Source: an uncultured Ulvibacter sp.
GTDB lineage: Bacteria; Bacteroidota; Bacteroidia; Flavobacteriales; Flavobacteriaceae
Direction of reading: 5' to 3'
Length of the DNA stretch: 64,000 nt
Assembly (NCBI GenBank): GCA_943789105.1
Contig: CALSSW010000004.1
Location: 185,365-249,364, forward strand
Positions 44,265 through 53,314 of the stretch are shown piece after piece. The translations under genes were made by a program, and so were the position numbers. Each line of letters begins with the position of its first letter. Within the stretch, counting starts at the first letter, position 1. Under the pieces are notes generated by a model. That model worked only from the letters and a program-made list of their open reading frames with translations, was not told the DNA's origin and did no database searches.

Positions 44265-46271
44265 TTAATAAGCAATTAATTCTTTTAATGCAGCATCAAA
44301 CCTATCATTTGCTAAGTATTCCCGTTCTAAATCTGCCGCAAAGGGAATTGGAGTTTCTAATCCTGCGACACGTTTTATAGGCGCATCTAAATCTTCAAAA
44401 CAATGCTCAGAGATAAGAGCAGAAATATCACTAGCAATACCCCCAAACATAGAATCTTCTTGCAGAATGATGACTTTCCCAGTCTTCTTAACAGAAGCGT
44501 ATATAGTCTGTGTGTCTAGTGGAGATAAAGTTCGTAAATCTATAAGGTCTGCTTTTATAGTGGTATCACTCTCTAGGGTTTTTAATGCCCAATGCACACC
44601 CATACCATAAGTAACTATCGTTACTTGTTCTCCTTGTTGTAAAACAGCAGCTTTACCAAGAGCAAGAGTATAGTACTGCGTAGGCACTTCTTGACGAATA
44701 CTGCGGTACAATGCTTTGTGTTCAAAAAATAATACTGGGTTTGGGTCTTCTATAGCCTGAGCCAGAAGCCCTTTGGCATCAAAAGGAAAGGCTGGGTATA
44801 CCACCTTTAATCCTGGGGTGTGTGTAAACCAAGCTTCATTGGTTTGGCTATGAAAAGGACCAGCGCCAACCCCGGCGCCACAAGGCATACGTATTACTAC
44901 ATCTGCTTTTTGAGCCCAACGATAATGTGATTTTGCTAAATAATTAACAATAGGATTAAAACCAGAGGTTACAAAATCAGAAAACTGCATCTCCATAATT
45001 GCTTTATACCCGCAAATAGAAAGCCCCATGGTTGCAGAGACAATGGCTGATTCACAAATGGGTGTGTTTCTAACTCTATCCTTACCAAAAGCTTCTAGAA
45101 AGCCATCCGTGATTTTAAATACACCGCCATATTCTGCAATGTCTTGTCCAAGAATTACCGTATTGTCATGACGCTCCATGGATTGTTTTAACCCCTGGGA
45201 GATAGCGTCTATTAAACGTAGTTCTTTGGTTTGGTTATTAGGTGCTATTTCCTGATACTCGTAGTGATGGTATACATCTTTTAATTCTTGCTCTTTGTTG
45301 GCAATAATTGTTGGCTCATTAAATGCCAAATCTAAGCCATCAGTAATCTCTTTTTTAATGTCACTTTTAAAAACAGAAATATCTTTCTGGGTAAGATGTT
45401 TTTGTTCAAGTAAATAATTTTCAAAATTAATAAGAGGATCTTTAGCCTCCCATGTGTCTAACAAGTCTTGAGGTACATATTTGGTACCACTAGCCTCTTC
45501 ATGACCACGCATTCTAAAGGTTTTAAATTCTAAAAGTACGGGTCTTGGATGCTCACGCATATCTTCAACAAGGGCTTGTACTTTGGTATACACCTCAATT
45601 ATATTATTCCCTTCAATAATGTGAGACTCCATGCCATACCCTTTCCCTCGGTCTGCAAGATCCTTACAAAAATATTGCTCACTGGAAGGGGTTGAGAGTC
45701 CATAGCCATTATTTTCTATACAAAAAAGTACGGGTAATTGCCAAACAGAGGCAACGTTTAGTGCCTCATGAATATCTCCCTCACTGGTTCCACCCTCTCC
45801 TGTAAATACGGCACAAACCTGTTTGTTGTTTTTTAATTTGTTTGCAAGCGCTATACCATCTGCTACACCAAATTGAGGTCCTAGATGGCTAATCATACCC
45901 ACGATGTTAAATTCCTGAGTTCCGAAATGAAAACTCCTATCACGGCCTTTAGTAAAGCCATTGGCTTTTCCTTGCCACTGAGAGAATAGTCTTGATAAAG
46001 GTATTTCTCGAGTTGTAAACACACCTAGATTACGGTGCATCGGCAAAATATACTCTTCTTTGTTTAAAACAGCTGTAATACCTACAGATATGGCTTCTTG
46101 CCCAATACCACTAAACCACTTAGATATTTTACCCTGACGTAATAAAATCAGCATTTTCTCCTCAATTAATCGAGGCTTTAACATCGATTTGTAAAGAAAA
46201 ACCAACCTATCTTTAGTGATATTCTGAGTTTGGTAATCGAAATTAATTTTTGACGCTGCTTGCAAGCTCAT
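44265..46271 (-). CDS. Fused E1 alpha/beta subunit of a branched-chain 2-oxoacid dehydrogenase
   Basis: A 668-aa thiamine-diphosphate enzyme combining the alpha (about 1-330) and beta (about 345-668) chains of E1. The alpha half shows the ThDP motif GEGGTSEGDIHEALNVASV with NNGYGLS; the beta half shows GQDIAEYGGVFKIT, QFSDF and RMPCGAGVGAGPFHSQ. It oxidatively decarboxylates 2-oxoisovalerate and relatives (BKD), or pyruvate, with E2/E3 encoded elsewhere. A full promoter lies about 20 bp upstream. Confidence 0.94.
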   Translation of the reverse strand: MSLQAASKINFDYQTQNITKDRLVFLYKSMLKPRLIEEKMLILLRQGKISKWFSGIGQEAISVGITAVLNKEEYILPMHRNLGVFTTREIPLSRLFSQWQGKANGFTKGRDRSFHFGTQEFNIVGMISHLGPQFGVADGIALANKLKNNKQVCAVFTGEGGTSEGDIHEALNVASVWQLPVLFCIENNGYGLSTPSSEQYFCKDLADRGKGYGMESHIIEGNNIIEVYTKVQALVEDMREHPRPVLLEFKTFRMRGHEEASGTKYVPQDLLDTWEAKDPLINFENYLLEQKHLTQKDISVFKSDIKKEITDGLDLAFNEPTIIANKEQELKDVYHHYEYQEIAPNNQTKELRLIDAISQGLKQSMERHDNTVILGQDIAEYGGVFKITDGFLEAFGKDRVRNTPICESAIVSATMGLSICGYKAIMEMQFSDFVTSGFNPIVNYLAKSHYRWAQKADVVIRMPCGAGVGAGPFHSQTNEAWFTHTPGLKVVYPAFPFDAKGLLAQAIEDPNPVLFFEHKALYRSIRQEVPTQYYTLALGKAAVLQQGEQVTIVTYGMGVHWALKTLESDTTIKADLIDLRTLSPLDTQTIYASVKKTGKVIILQEDSMFGGIASDISALISEHCFEDLDAPIKRVAGLETPIPFAADLEREYLANDRFDAALKELIAY

Positions 46272-46290
46272 AGATGTTTGTATAAGATTT

Positions 46291-46319
46291 CAAATGTATA
46301 AAAAAAGAAAATGCTCAAA
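46291..46319 (-). promoter_or_regulatory. Promoter of the E1 alpha/beta gene
   Basis: On the minus strand: TTTG (46319-46316), 17-nt spacer, TACATTTG (46298-46291), about 19 bp before the ATG at 46271. Confidence 0.7.
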
Positions 46320-46368
46320 TTGAATAAATACATTTTTTTCAAACACGAATATAACCTTCGTATTTTAA

Positions 46369-46376
46369 TATATTTG
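46369..46376 (+). promoter_or_regulatory. -7 element TATATTTG before the 2OG oxygenase
   Basis: TAnnTTTG match 18 bp before the ATG at 46395; no good -33 TTG. Back to back with the E1 promoter. Confidence 0.5.
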
Positions 46377-46394
46377 TATGTAAATTTTTAGCTC

Positions 46395-47345
46395 ATGAAT
46401 AAAATTCCAAGTGTAGATTTGGCAGACTTCTTAAGCGAAGACCCTAATCGTAAACAAAAATTTGTAAATGAAATTGGCACTGCCTATGAAAACATTGGCT
46501 TTGTATCACTAAGAAGCCATTTTTTAGATGATGCTCTTGTTTCAGATCTCTACAAAGAAGTAAAAGCATTTTTCGCGCTAGATTTAGCAAAGAAAAAGCA
46601 GTATGAAATTGAGGGCCTCTCAGGACAGCGAGGTTATGTCTCTTTTGGTAAAGAACATGCCAAAGGAAAAAAAGAGGGAGATTTAAAAGAGTTCTGGCAT
46701 TTCGGCCAAGAGCCAAGTGAGGATGCAAACCTCACAGAGGTGTATCCAGAAAATGTGCAGGTAGATGAGCTCCCAAATTTTAATGCCACTGGTATGCAGG
46801 CATATCGAATGCTTGAAAAAACAGGAATCTATGTACTTAGAGCTTTAGCGCTATACATTGGTGTAGATGAATTCTATTTTGACCACTGGGCATCAAACGG
46901 AAATAGTATCTTAAGACCTATCCACTACCCTCCTATTACCAAAGAACCAGAAGGAGCCGTAAGAGCTGGAGCACATGGAGATATAAATCTCATAACCTTG
47001 CTTATGGGAGCATCATCAGGAGGACTACAAGTATTGCGGAAAGACGGCGTATGGATAGATGCAATCCCTCAGGAAGATGAGCTAGTGATTAATGTTGGAG
47101 ACATGCTAGAGAGACATACAAATAACAAATTACGCTCTACAATACACAGAGTTGTAAATCCTCCCAAAGAACAGTGGGATAGCCCTCGGTTTTCAATTCC
47201 GTTTTTCATGCACCCAAGGGGTGATATGGATTTAAGCTGCATGGACTTATGTATTGATGAGCAACATCCAAAATCATTTGATGATATTATGGCCGGTGAT
47301 TTTTTAATACAACGTTTAATTGAAATTGGACATTTAAAAAAATAA
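46395..47345 (+). CDS. Fe(II)/2-oxoglutarate oxygenase (isopenicillin N synthase-like)
   Basis: A 316-aa dioxygenase. N-terminal DIOX_N region (IPSVDLADFL, IGFVSLRSHF), then the double-stranded beta-helix with the iron triad GAHGDINLI (HxD) and STIHRVVNP (distal His), and a SPRFSIPFF Arg for 2-oxoglutarate. The family is diverse; no substrate is assigned. It is followed 2 bp later by the SUI1 gene, so they are probably co-transcribed. Confidence 0.9.
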   Translation: MNKIPSVDLADFLSEDPNRKQKFVNEIGTAYENIGFVSLRSHFLDDALVSDLYKEVKAFFALDLAKKKQYEIEGLSGQRGYVSFGKEHAKGKKEGDLKEFWHFGQEPSEDANLTEVYPENVQVDELPNFNATGMQAYRMLEKTGIYVLRALALYIGVDEFYFDHWASNGNSILRPIHYPPITKEPEGAVRAGAHGDINLITLLMGASSGGLQVLRKDGVWIDAIPQEDELVINVGDMLERHTNNKLRSTIHRVVNPPKEQWDSPRFSIPFFMHPRGDMDLSCMDLCIDEQHPKSFDDIMAGDFLIQRLIEIGHLKK

Positions 47346-47347
47346 CC

Positions 47348-47674
47348 GTGGATTTAAAAGACCAACTTAAAAAGCTATATCCAGAACACGTTGAAATCAC
47401 CCCACCAGTTGTACTGAAAGACCAAAAAGTTTGGATACAAAAGGATCCGTTACTTTGTAAGTATGAAAAACGAAAAGGAAAACCCACCACAATCATAGAA
47501 GGATATACGGGTGCCCCGAGTGATTTTAAACAACTTGCAAAGCAGATCAAGCAACTCCTTAGTGTGGGTGGAAGCTTTAAAAATGAGCAAATAATCATTC
47601 AAGGAGATTATAGAGATCAAATAATGAATTTTTTACAAACAAAAGGTTTTAAAACAAAACGTGTTGGCGGATAA
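47348..47674 (+). CDS. SUI1/eIF1-like translation initiation factor (YciH family)
   Basis: A 108-aa protein with the SUI1 fold: RKGKPTTIIEGYTGAPSDFKQLAKQIKQLL (opening part), then GGSFKNEQIIIQGDYRDQIMNFLQTKGF. Bacterial members are probably translation-fidelity factors binding the 30S P site region. The start is GTG at 47348, two bases after the stop of the oxygenase gene. Confidence 0.92.
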   Translation: MDLKDQLKKLYPEHVEITPPVVLKDQKVWIQKDPLLCKYEKRKGKPTTIIEGYTGAPSDFKQLAKQIKQLLSVGGSFKNEQIIIQGDYRDQIMNFLQTKGFKTKRVGG

Positions 47675-47741
47675 ATAGATTTCTTAATGCCACCAAAACA
47701 AATATAGTACCCCTTTAAAATATAATTTTAAAATACAACTC

Positions 47742-48620
47742 TTGAGAGCAATTACCCAAAGTGAACTTATATTAAATGCAGATGGTAGTATTTATCATTT
47801 AAATTTAAAACCTGCAGATATAGCTACTACTATTATCACAGTTGGTGATCCAGATAGAGTTACAGAGGTCTCAAAATATTTTGATACCATAGAATTTAAA
47901 CAACATAAAAGAGAGTTTAAAACCCATACAGGCATCTATAAAGGCAAAAGAATTACGGTAATCTCTACAGGTATTGGCACAGACAACATAGATATTGTTT
48001 TTAATGAGTTGGACGCACTGGTAAATATTGATTTTAGTACAAGAACTATAAAAAAAGAACATACTACCCTAACTTTTATTAGAATTGGCACAAGTGGCGC
48101 CATACAAGAAAATATACCTATAGATAGTTTTTTGATTTCAGAAAAAGCAATAGGGTTTGATAATTTACTTCGTTTCTATGACACCGGTAGTCTTCTAGAT
48201 GACGGCTTCTCTGATGCATTAAAAATTCACTGTAAATGGAGCCCTAAAAACGCTTCCCCTTATGTGGTAAATGCAAGTAAAAAATTACTTTCAGATTTTA
48301 ACGCCACTATATTTAGTAGGGGTTGCACGGCAACTAATGTTGGCTTTTATGGACCACAAGGAAGGACACTTCGCCTTAAGGTAAAAGACGAAAACTTAAA
48401 TAATAACCTTGCCTGTTTTGAGTATCAAGGTGTTAAAATCACTAATTTAGAAATGGAAACCTCTGGTATATATGGACTAGCGGCATTATTAGGCCATCAA
48501 GCTATTTCACTAAATGCTATTTTAGCCAATAGAGCTACTCAAACCTTTAGCGCTTCTCCAAACAAAACAGTTGCCAGATTAATTACAACAACTCTTAATA
48601 TTATAGCCAATAAAGTATAA
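47742..48620 (+). CDS. Nucleoside phosphorylase of the PNP/UDP family
   Basis: A 292-aa hexameric-type phosphorylase. Signatures: VGDPDRV near the N-terminus, ISTGIGTDNIDIVFNEL, RIGTSGAIQ (the phosphate loop) and a long C-terminal SGIYGLAALLG block. It resembles the uridine-phosphorylase-like group; the base is not clear from sequence. The start is TTG at 47742: the family N-terminus (SELILNADGSIYHLNL) begins there and no ATG precedes it. Confidence 0.88.
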   Translation: MRAITQSELILNADGSIYHLNLKPADIATTIITVGDPDRVTEVSKYFDTIEFKQHKREFKTHTGIYKGKRITVISTGIGTDNIDIVFNELDALVNIDFSTRTIKKEHTTLTFIRIGTSGAIQENIPIDSFLISEKAIGFDNLLRFYDTGSLLDDGFSDALKIHCKWSPKNASPYVVNASKKLLSDFNATIFSRGCTATNVGFYGPQGRTLRLKVKDENLNNNLACFEYQGVKITNLEMETSGIYGLAALLGHQAISLNAILANRATQTFSASPNKTVARLITTTLNIIANKV

Positions 48621-48675
48621 ATCTTGTATTTTTACAAGGCTATCAAATTACCCTTTAAATGATGCTGGTTATTCT

Positions 48676-49530
48676 ATGAAAAATTTTAAAATTGGTGGTG
48701 TCCCAGAGCACTTTAACCTCCCTTGGTACCTAACTTTAAAAAACAAAGAGTACCAGGATAAAAATATCAACTTACGTTGGAAAGACTACCAAGGTGGTAC
48801 TGGGGAGATGTGTAACGCCCTTCGTGGTGGTGAGATTGATATGGCGGTTATTTTAACCGAAGGTATTGTAAGAGATATTACCAAAGGAAATCCCAGTAAA
48901 ATTGTACAAGTTTTTATCGATTCTCCTTTAATTTGGGGAATTCATGTGGCTAAAAATAGCCACTACACCTCTATTAAAGACTTAAAAGGAACAAAAGCTG
49001 CTGTTAGCAGATATGGTTCAGGGTCACACTTAATGTCTTATGTTAATGCTGAGAATCAAGGCTGGAATATAGAAAAAGAGCTTGATTTTGAAGTCATTGA
49101 AAATCTAGAGGGTGCCCTTAAAAACCTTCCAAAAGGGAAAGGTGATTATTTTATGTGGGAGAAATTTACTACGAAACCATATGTAGACAATGGCCCATTC
49201 AAATTATTAGGAGAGTGCCCTACTCCTTGGCCTTGTTTTGTAATAGCCGTAAGAAATGATATATTAGAACAAGACCCTACTGCTGTAAAGGATATTTTGA
49301 GTATCATTAACAATACTACCAAAAAATTTAAGCAAACTCCTGGAGTGGATCTTCTAATTGCCGACAGATACAAACAAAAAATTGAAGATGTACAACAGTG
49401 GCTATCTCTCACCCAGTGGAGTCAAAAACAGCTTTCAATTAATGATCTTGGGCATGTTCAAGAAAAGTTAATGCAGTTAGAATTAATTGAAAACATCGTT
49501 TCACAAGATAAAATTCTACTCGGTTTATAA
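48676..49530 (+). CDS. Periplasmic-binding-fold protein without a signal peptide
   Basis: A 284-aa type 2 periplasmic-binding-fold protein of the SsuA/TauA/NMT1-like group: FKIGGVPEHFNLPW, the GEIDMAVILTEG block, SIKDLKGTKAAVSRYGSGSH and a later DYFMWEKFTTK segment. It starts MKNFKIGG with no hydrophobic signal, so it should be cytoplasmic, and no ABC permease or ATPase lies nearby. It may be an enzyme or sensor using the fold, not a transporter part. Occurs singly in many flavobacteria. Confidence 0.8.
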   Translation: MKNFKIGGVPEHFNLPWYLTLKNKEYQDKNINLRWKDYQGGTGEMCNALRGGEIDMAVILTEGIVRDITKGNPSKIVQVFIDSPLIWGIHVAKNSHYTSIKDLKGTKAAVSRYGSGSHLMSYVNAENQGWNIEKELDFEVIENLEGALKNLPKGKGDYFMWEKFTTKPYVDNGPFKLLGECPTPWPCFVIAVRNDILEQDPTAVKDILSIINNTTKKFKQTPGVDLLIADRYKQKIEDVQQWLSLTQWSQKQLSINDLGHVQEKLMQLELIENIVSQDKILLGL

Positions 49531-49660
49531 CCTAAATACCTGTTTGTGAATTTCTTATTTATTTTGATTTTCAAATCATTTATATGCTATTATTTTTTTT
49601 ATGCTACCCTACGCAACCCTTTATCTTATTGTTCATCTAATATGAGTAAGCGACAAAAAC

Positions 49661-49768
49661 ATGAACACATTTCTTATTATTTTAGCCTCTCTAATAGCGA
49701 CCACTTTCTTTTTGTTACACTTTAGTTGTAACGATACTACAGAGCCTTCAAAAAAAGATAAAGAGTAA
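49661..49768 (+). CDS. 35-aa lipoprotein
   Basis: A very short gene. ATG 49661 reads MNTFLIILASLIATTFFLLHFSC followed by NDTTEPSKKDKE and a stop at 49768. The N-terminal helix plus FSC lipobox are typical of a small membrane lipoprotein, and the charged tail would face the periplasm. A strong terminator follows about 35 bp later. Function unknown; it could act as an entericidin-like or stress peptide. Confidence 0.65.
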   Translation: MNTFLIILASLIATTFFLLHFSCNDTTEPSKKDKE

Positions 49769-49802
49769 GTTTTTTTTTAAGTAAGTATAGTTTAAGACTA
49801 CC

Positions 49803-49836
49803 AGCTATTGATTCTTTAGAATCAATAGCTTTTTTA
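49803..49836. terminator. Bidirectional terminator before ung
   Basis: AGCTATTGATTC (49803-49814), TTTA loop, GAATCAATAGCT (49819-49830), then six T. A perfect 12-bp stem that can serve the small lipoprotein gene and the convergent ung. Confidence 0.9.
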
Positions 49837-49845
49837 TTTTTTTTT

Positions 49846-50511
49846 TTACCAGGAAATTGGTTTTTGCCCTTGGGCTACTAAGAACTCATTTGTTAAGCTA
49901 AAGTGCTTGTTTCCAAACCAGTACCCCCTATTTGCGCTAAGTGGTGATGGGTGTCCACTTGTAAACACAACATGTTTTGTAGTATCTATATTTTTTGCTT
50001 TTTTCATAGCAAAACCTCCCCATAATAAAAAGACAATTCCTTGTTTATGTATAGATATTTCAGATATAATAGCATCTGTAAAATTCTCCCAGCCTTTGTT
50101 TTGATGACTTGCAGGTTTATGAGCTTCTACTGTTAACGTTGCATTTAACAAAAGTACTCCTTGGGTTGCCCACCGGTCTAAATTTCCAGATTTGGGTACA
50201 GTTATACCTAAATCACTTTTTAGTTCTTTAAAAATATTTATAAGTGATGGAGGATGCGCAGTAGTATCTTTCACAGAAAAACTCAGCCCATTGGCCTGCC
50301 CTATACCATGATAGGGATCTTGGCCTATAATAACTACACGCAACTCATTAAAACAGGTTTGGTGTAGGGCTTTAAATATATCTTCTTTGGCAGGATAACA
50401 AGTAGCCTCTCGATAGGCTTTATCCACAAATGAGCTTAAAGACTTAAAATAATCTTTGCTAAATTCTTCTTGTAAAATAGGTAGCCACGTTGGGGAAATA
50501 TTAACATGCAT
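49846..50511 (-). CDS. ung: Uracil-DNA glycosylase
   Basis: Family 1 enzyme of 221 aa that removes uracil from DNA. The water-activating motif GQDPYHGIGQANGLSFSV and the leucine-loop HPSPLSANRGYWF are intact, as is NLDRWATQGVLLLNATLTV. Divergent from mutS2; the facing gene's -7 element lies directly at its 5' end. Two DNA-maintenance genes thus share one intergenic region. Confidence 0.97.
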   Translation of the reverse strand: MHVNISPTWLPILQEEFSKDYFKSLSSFVDKAYREATCYPAKEDIFKALHQTCFNELRVVIIGQDPYHGIGQANGLSFSVKDTTAHPPSLINIFKELKSDLGITVPKSGNLDRWATQGVLLLNATLTVEAHKPASHQNKGWENFTDAIISEISIHKQGIVFLLWGGFAMKKAKNIDTTKHVVFTSGHPSPLSANRGYWFGNKHFSLTNEFLVAQGQKPISW

Positions 50512-50517
50512 TATGTG

Positions 50518-50525
50518 TATTTTTG
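50518..50525 (+). promoter_or_regulatory. -7 element TATTTTTG before mutS2
   Basis: TAnnTTTG match 76 bp before the chosen ATG at 50601, supporting the downstream start over the long open frame from 50523. No -33 TTG at normal spacing. Confidence 0.45.
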
Positions 50526-50600
50526 TGTTCTAAAATTACTTCTTTTGTTAATTATTGGAAAGTAATTATTGAAAATATAACAACCCCCTTGTTTACAAGT

Positions 50601-52763
50601 ATGATTAAAATTGATTCCAAAACCCTTGAAGATTTAGAGTTCCCTGCTGTATTGCAGCAGGTTTCAGATTTTTGCATCACAGATCCTGGTAAACAAAGAG
50701 TACTTTCCATTAAGCCTTTTGAAGATAAAGAGTACATCCAAAGTGCTTTACAACAAGTTAAAGAATACACCGCCTCTTTTGGTAGTGACGCTCCCGTACC
50801 CAATCACGGCTTTGAACCTATTTTTAAAGAATTACAATTACTAGACATAGAAAACAGTTCACTGGATATTTCTGGATTTAGAAAAATGTTAACCATTTGC
50901 CAGACTGCCCAAACGCTACTAAAGTTTTTTAAAAAATTTGAAGAGTTTTATATTCACTTAAACCAAAATGCCGATACCATAGACTATCGTGCAAATATAG
51001 CTACAGAAATTCAAGCTATTTTTAATAAATATGGAGAACTCAGAGATGATGCCTCTGTGCAATTATCTCAAATTCGAAAAAGGCTAAATGTAGTAAAAGG
51101 ACAAGTAAACTCCTCTTTTGGTAAAGCCTTAACAAGATATATTGGCAACGATTACCTTGATGAGATACGAGAATCTGTGGTAGAGAATAGACGTGTTTTG
51201 GCGGTAAAGGCTATGTATAGACGTAAAGTCAGAGGTACCGTGCTTGGCACTTCAAAAACTGGTAGTATTGTTTACATGGAACCCCAAGAAACCTTTGAGT
51301 TTACTACAGAGTTGAGTAATTTAGTATATGAAGAACTTGAAGAAATTAAACGTATTTTAAAAATGCTTACGGAGTATGTGAGGCCCTATACCCCTCTTCT
51401 TGCAGCTTATCAAGATTATTTAATACACGTAGACACCGTATCTGCAAAAGCTAAGTATGCCGTTGAGATTAATGGAGTATTACCCCTTATAACAACACAA
51501 CGAAGACTCTCTTTAGTAAACGCATACCATCCTTTATTATACACAGCAAACAAAAAACGAAAAGAAAAAACCTATCCTCAAAGTATTGCACTTAACCAAC
51601 AAGGGCGTATTATTGTTATTTCTGGGCCTAATGCAGGAGGAAAAAGTATTACCTTAAAAACGGTTGGTTTATTACAAGTAATGCTACAAAGTGGTTTTTT
51701 AGTTCCCCTGCAAGCAGATAGTGAAATGTGCTTGTTTGACCGTATACTTACAGATATTGGTGATAATCAATCTATAGAGAATCACTTAAGCACTTATAGT
51801 TACAGATTAAAAAAGATGAATCATTTTTTGCGTAAATGCAATAAAAACACGCTTTTTTTAATTGATGAATTTGGTACCGGCTCAGACCCAGAACTTGGTG
51901 GTGCACTTGCTGAAACGTTCTTGGAGGTGTTTTACGAGCGAGAAGCTTTTGGAATTATAACCACTCACTATGCTAATTTAAAACTCTTAGCAAATGAACT
52001 TCCTCATGCCGTGAATGCTAATATGCTGTTTGATAGTAAAACCCTTGAGCCTCTTTATAAACTTTACCTAGGTGAGGCAGGAAGTTCTTTTACATTTGAA
52101 GTTGCTCAAAAAAACGGAATACCATACAGCCTTATTAACAGGTCCAAAAAAAAGGTAGAAGGCGGTAAAATACGCTTTGATAAATCTATAGCAGACCTAC
52201 AAAAAGAACGGTCAAAATTGCGAAAAAACTCTGAATATCTTGAGAGCTCTGCTCAAAAGGCCAAAAAGAAAGAGAAAGAGTTAGAGGCTGTTAATGTAAA
52301 GGTGAAAGACAAGCTAGAGAGTTATCAGGAGCTGTATGATAGCAACCAAAAATTAATTGCTATTGGTAAGAAGTTTGACCAAATCTCTGAAAAATATCAT
52401 AATAACAAAAAGAAAAAACTGTTACAGGAAGAGCTCTTTAAACTAGTAATGGTGGAAAACAGCAAACGTAAGAAAATAGCCCCAAAACAAAAAAAAGAGG
52501 TTACAACAAAACAACGTATCACCCAACAAGAGGTAGATATAAAAGTTGAAGAAATACGAACTCGTAAAAAGAAAGAAAAAGCGGCTGCAAAAAAAGCGCC
52601 ACCACCTGTAGCCAAAGTAACCTTAAAAGTTGGTGATAGAGTACGTATGCTAGATGGTAAGGCAATAGGCACTATAGACACCATAGAAAAGAAAAAAGCC
52701 ATTGTTAACTATGGTATTTTCACCACTAACGTAAATCTAGATGCCTTAGAAAAAGTATCTTAA
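50601..52763 (+). CDS. mutS2: MutS2 without a Smr domain
   Basis: A 720-aa MutS-superfamily ATPase of the MutS2 type, linked to recombination control or ribosome rescue. Lever/clamp helices precede the ATPase domain with Walker A GPNAGGKSITLKT at about residue 342, the DEFGTGSDPELGGALAE block and ITTHYANLK. A long lysine-rich coiled coil follows (about 515-660), then a small RVRMLDGKAIGTIDTIEKKK beta module. No Smr nuclease domain is present, as in other Bacteroidota. ATG 50601 begins MIKIDSKTLEDLEF, the family start. Confidence 0.93.
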   Translation: MIKIDSKTLEDLEFPAVLQQVSDFCITDPGKQRVLSIKPFEDKEYIQSALQQVKEYTASFGSDAPVPNHGFEPIFKELQLLDIENSSLDISGFRKMLTICQTAQTLLKFFKKFEEFYIHLNQNADTIDYRANIATEIQAIFNKYGELRDDASVQLSQIRKRLNVVKGQVNSSFGKALTRYIGNDYLDEIRESVVENRRVLAVKAMYRRKVRGTVLGTSKTGSIVYMEPQETFEFTTELSNLVYEELEEIKRILKMLTEYVRPYTPLLAAYQDYLIHVDTVSAKAKYAVEINGVLPLITTQRRLSLVNAYHPLLYTANKKRKEKTYPQSIALNQQGRIIVISGPNAGGKSITLKTVGLLQVMLQSGFLVPLQADSEMCLFDRILTDIGDNQSIENHLSTYSYRLKKMNHFLRKCNKNTLFLIDEFGTGSDPELGGALAETFLEVFYEREAFGIITTHYANLKLLANELPHAVNANMLFDSKTLEPLYKLYLGEAGSSFTFEVAQKNGIPYSLINRSKKKVEGGKIRFDKSIADLQKERSKLRKNSEYLESSAQKAKKKEKELEAVNVKVKDKLESYQELYDSNQKLIAIGKKFDQISEKYHNNKKKKLLQEELFKLVMVENSKRKKIAPKQKKEVTTKQRITQQEVDIKVEEIRTRKKKEKAAAKKAPPPVAKVTLKVGDRVRMLDGKAIGTIDTIEKKKAIVNYGIFTTNVNLDALEKVS

Positions 52764-52821
52764 TGCATTGAATATAAATAACATTCTCATTGTTACGCGG
52801 TAATGACTATTTTTGAGCGGT

Positions 52822-53229
52822 ATGAATAAACAATCAACACACAGTATTATTCTTTTTGATGGTGTTTGCAACTTATGCAACGGAGCCGTTAATTTTGTGA
52901 TAAAAAGAGATCCCGGAAATGTGTTTAAATTTGCTCCTCTCCAAGAAAAACAAGGAGCCTTATTGTTAAAAACGCATGCTATCGATATCCAAAAGCTAGA
53001 ATCTATAGTGCTTATCGAGAATGAAAAGGTGTATATAAAGTCTTCTGCGGCGCTCCGTATTACAAAAAAATTATCAGGTCTTTGGCCCCTATTTTTTGTA
53101 CTTCTCATCATACCCAGCTTTATTAGAGATGGTATTTATGATATTATTGCCAAAAACCGTTACAAGTGGTTTGGCAAAAAAGAGCAGTGTATGATACCAA
53201 CACCGGGCTTAATAGAAAAGTTTTTATAG
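52822..53229 (+). CDS. DCC-family thiol-disulfide oxidoreductase-like protein (DUF393)
   Basis: A 135-aa protein with the family-defining DGVCNLC at the N-terminus, LLKTHAID, and the C-terminal ...NRYKWFGKKEQCMIP. Predicted oxidoreductase activity is not proven. The ATG at 52822 is preferred to a TTG at 52813. It follows mutS2 after 58 bp. Confidence 0.93.
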   Translation: MNKQSTHSIILFDGVCNLCNGAVNFVIKRDPGNVFKFAPLQEKQGALLLKTHAIDIQKLESIVLIENEKVYIKSSAALRITKKLSGLWPLFFVLLIIPSFIRDGIYDIIAKNRYKWFGKKEQCMIPTPGLIEKFL

Positions 53230-53314
53230 TATAAAAAGGTGTTGTTTTATTAAATAAGAAAAAAATATACATTTTCTCAAAATGAGTAGTATTTTTACAG
53301 CATAAACTAAAAAA

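Noticed and set aside
48623-48639. CTTGTA-TTTT-TACAAG hairpin after the nucleoside phosphorylase
   Set aside because: Short stem without a T-run afterwards; not called as a terminator.
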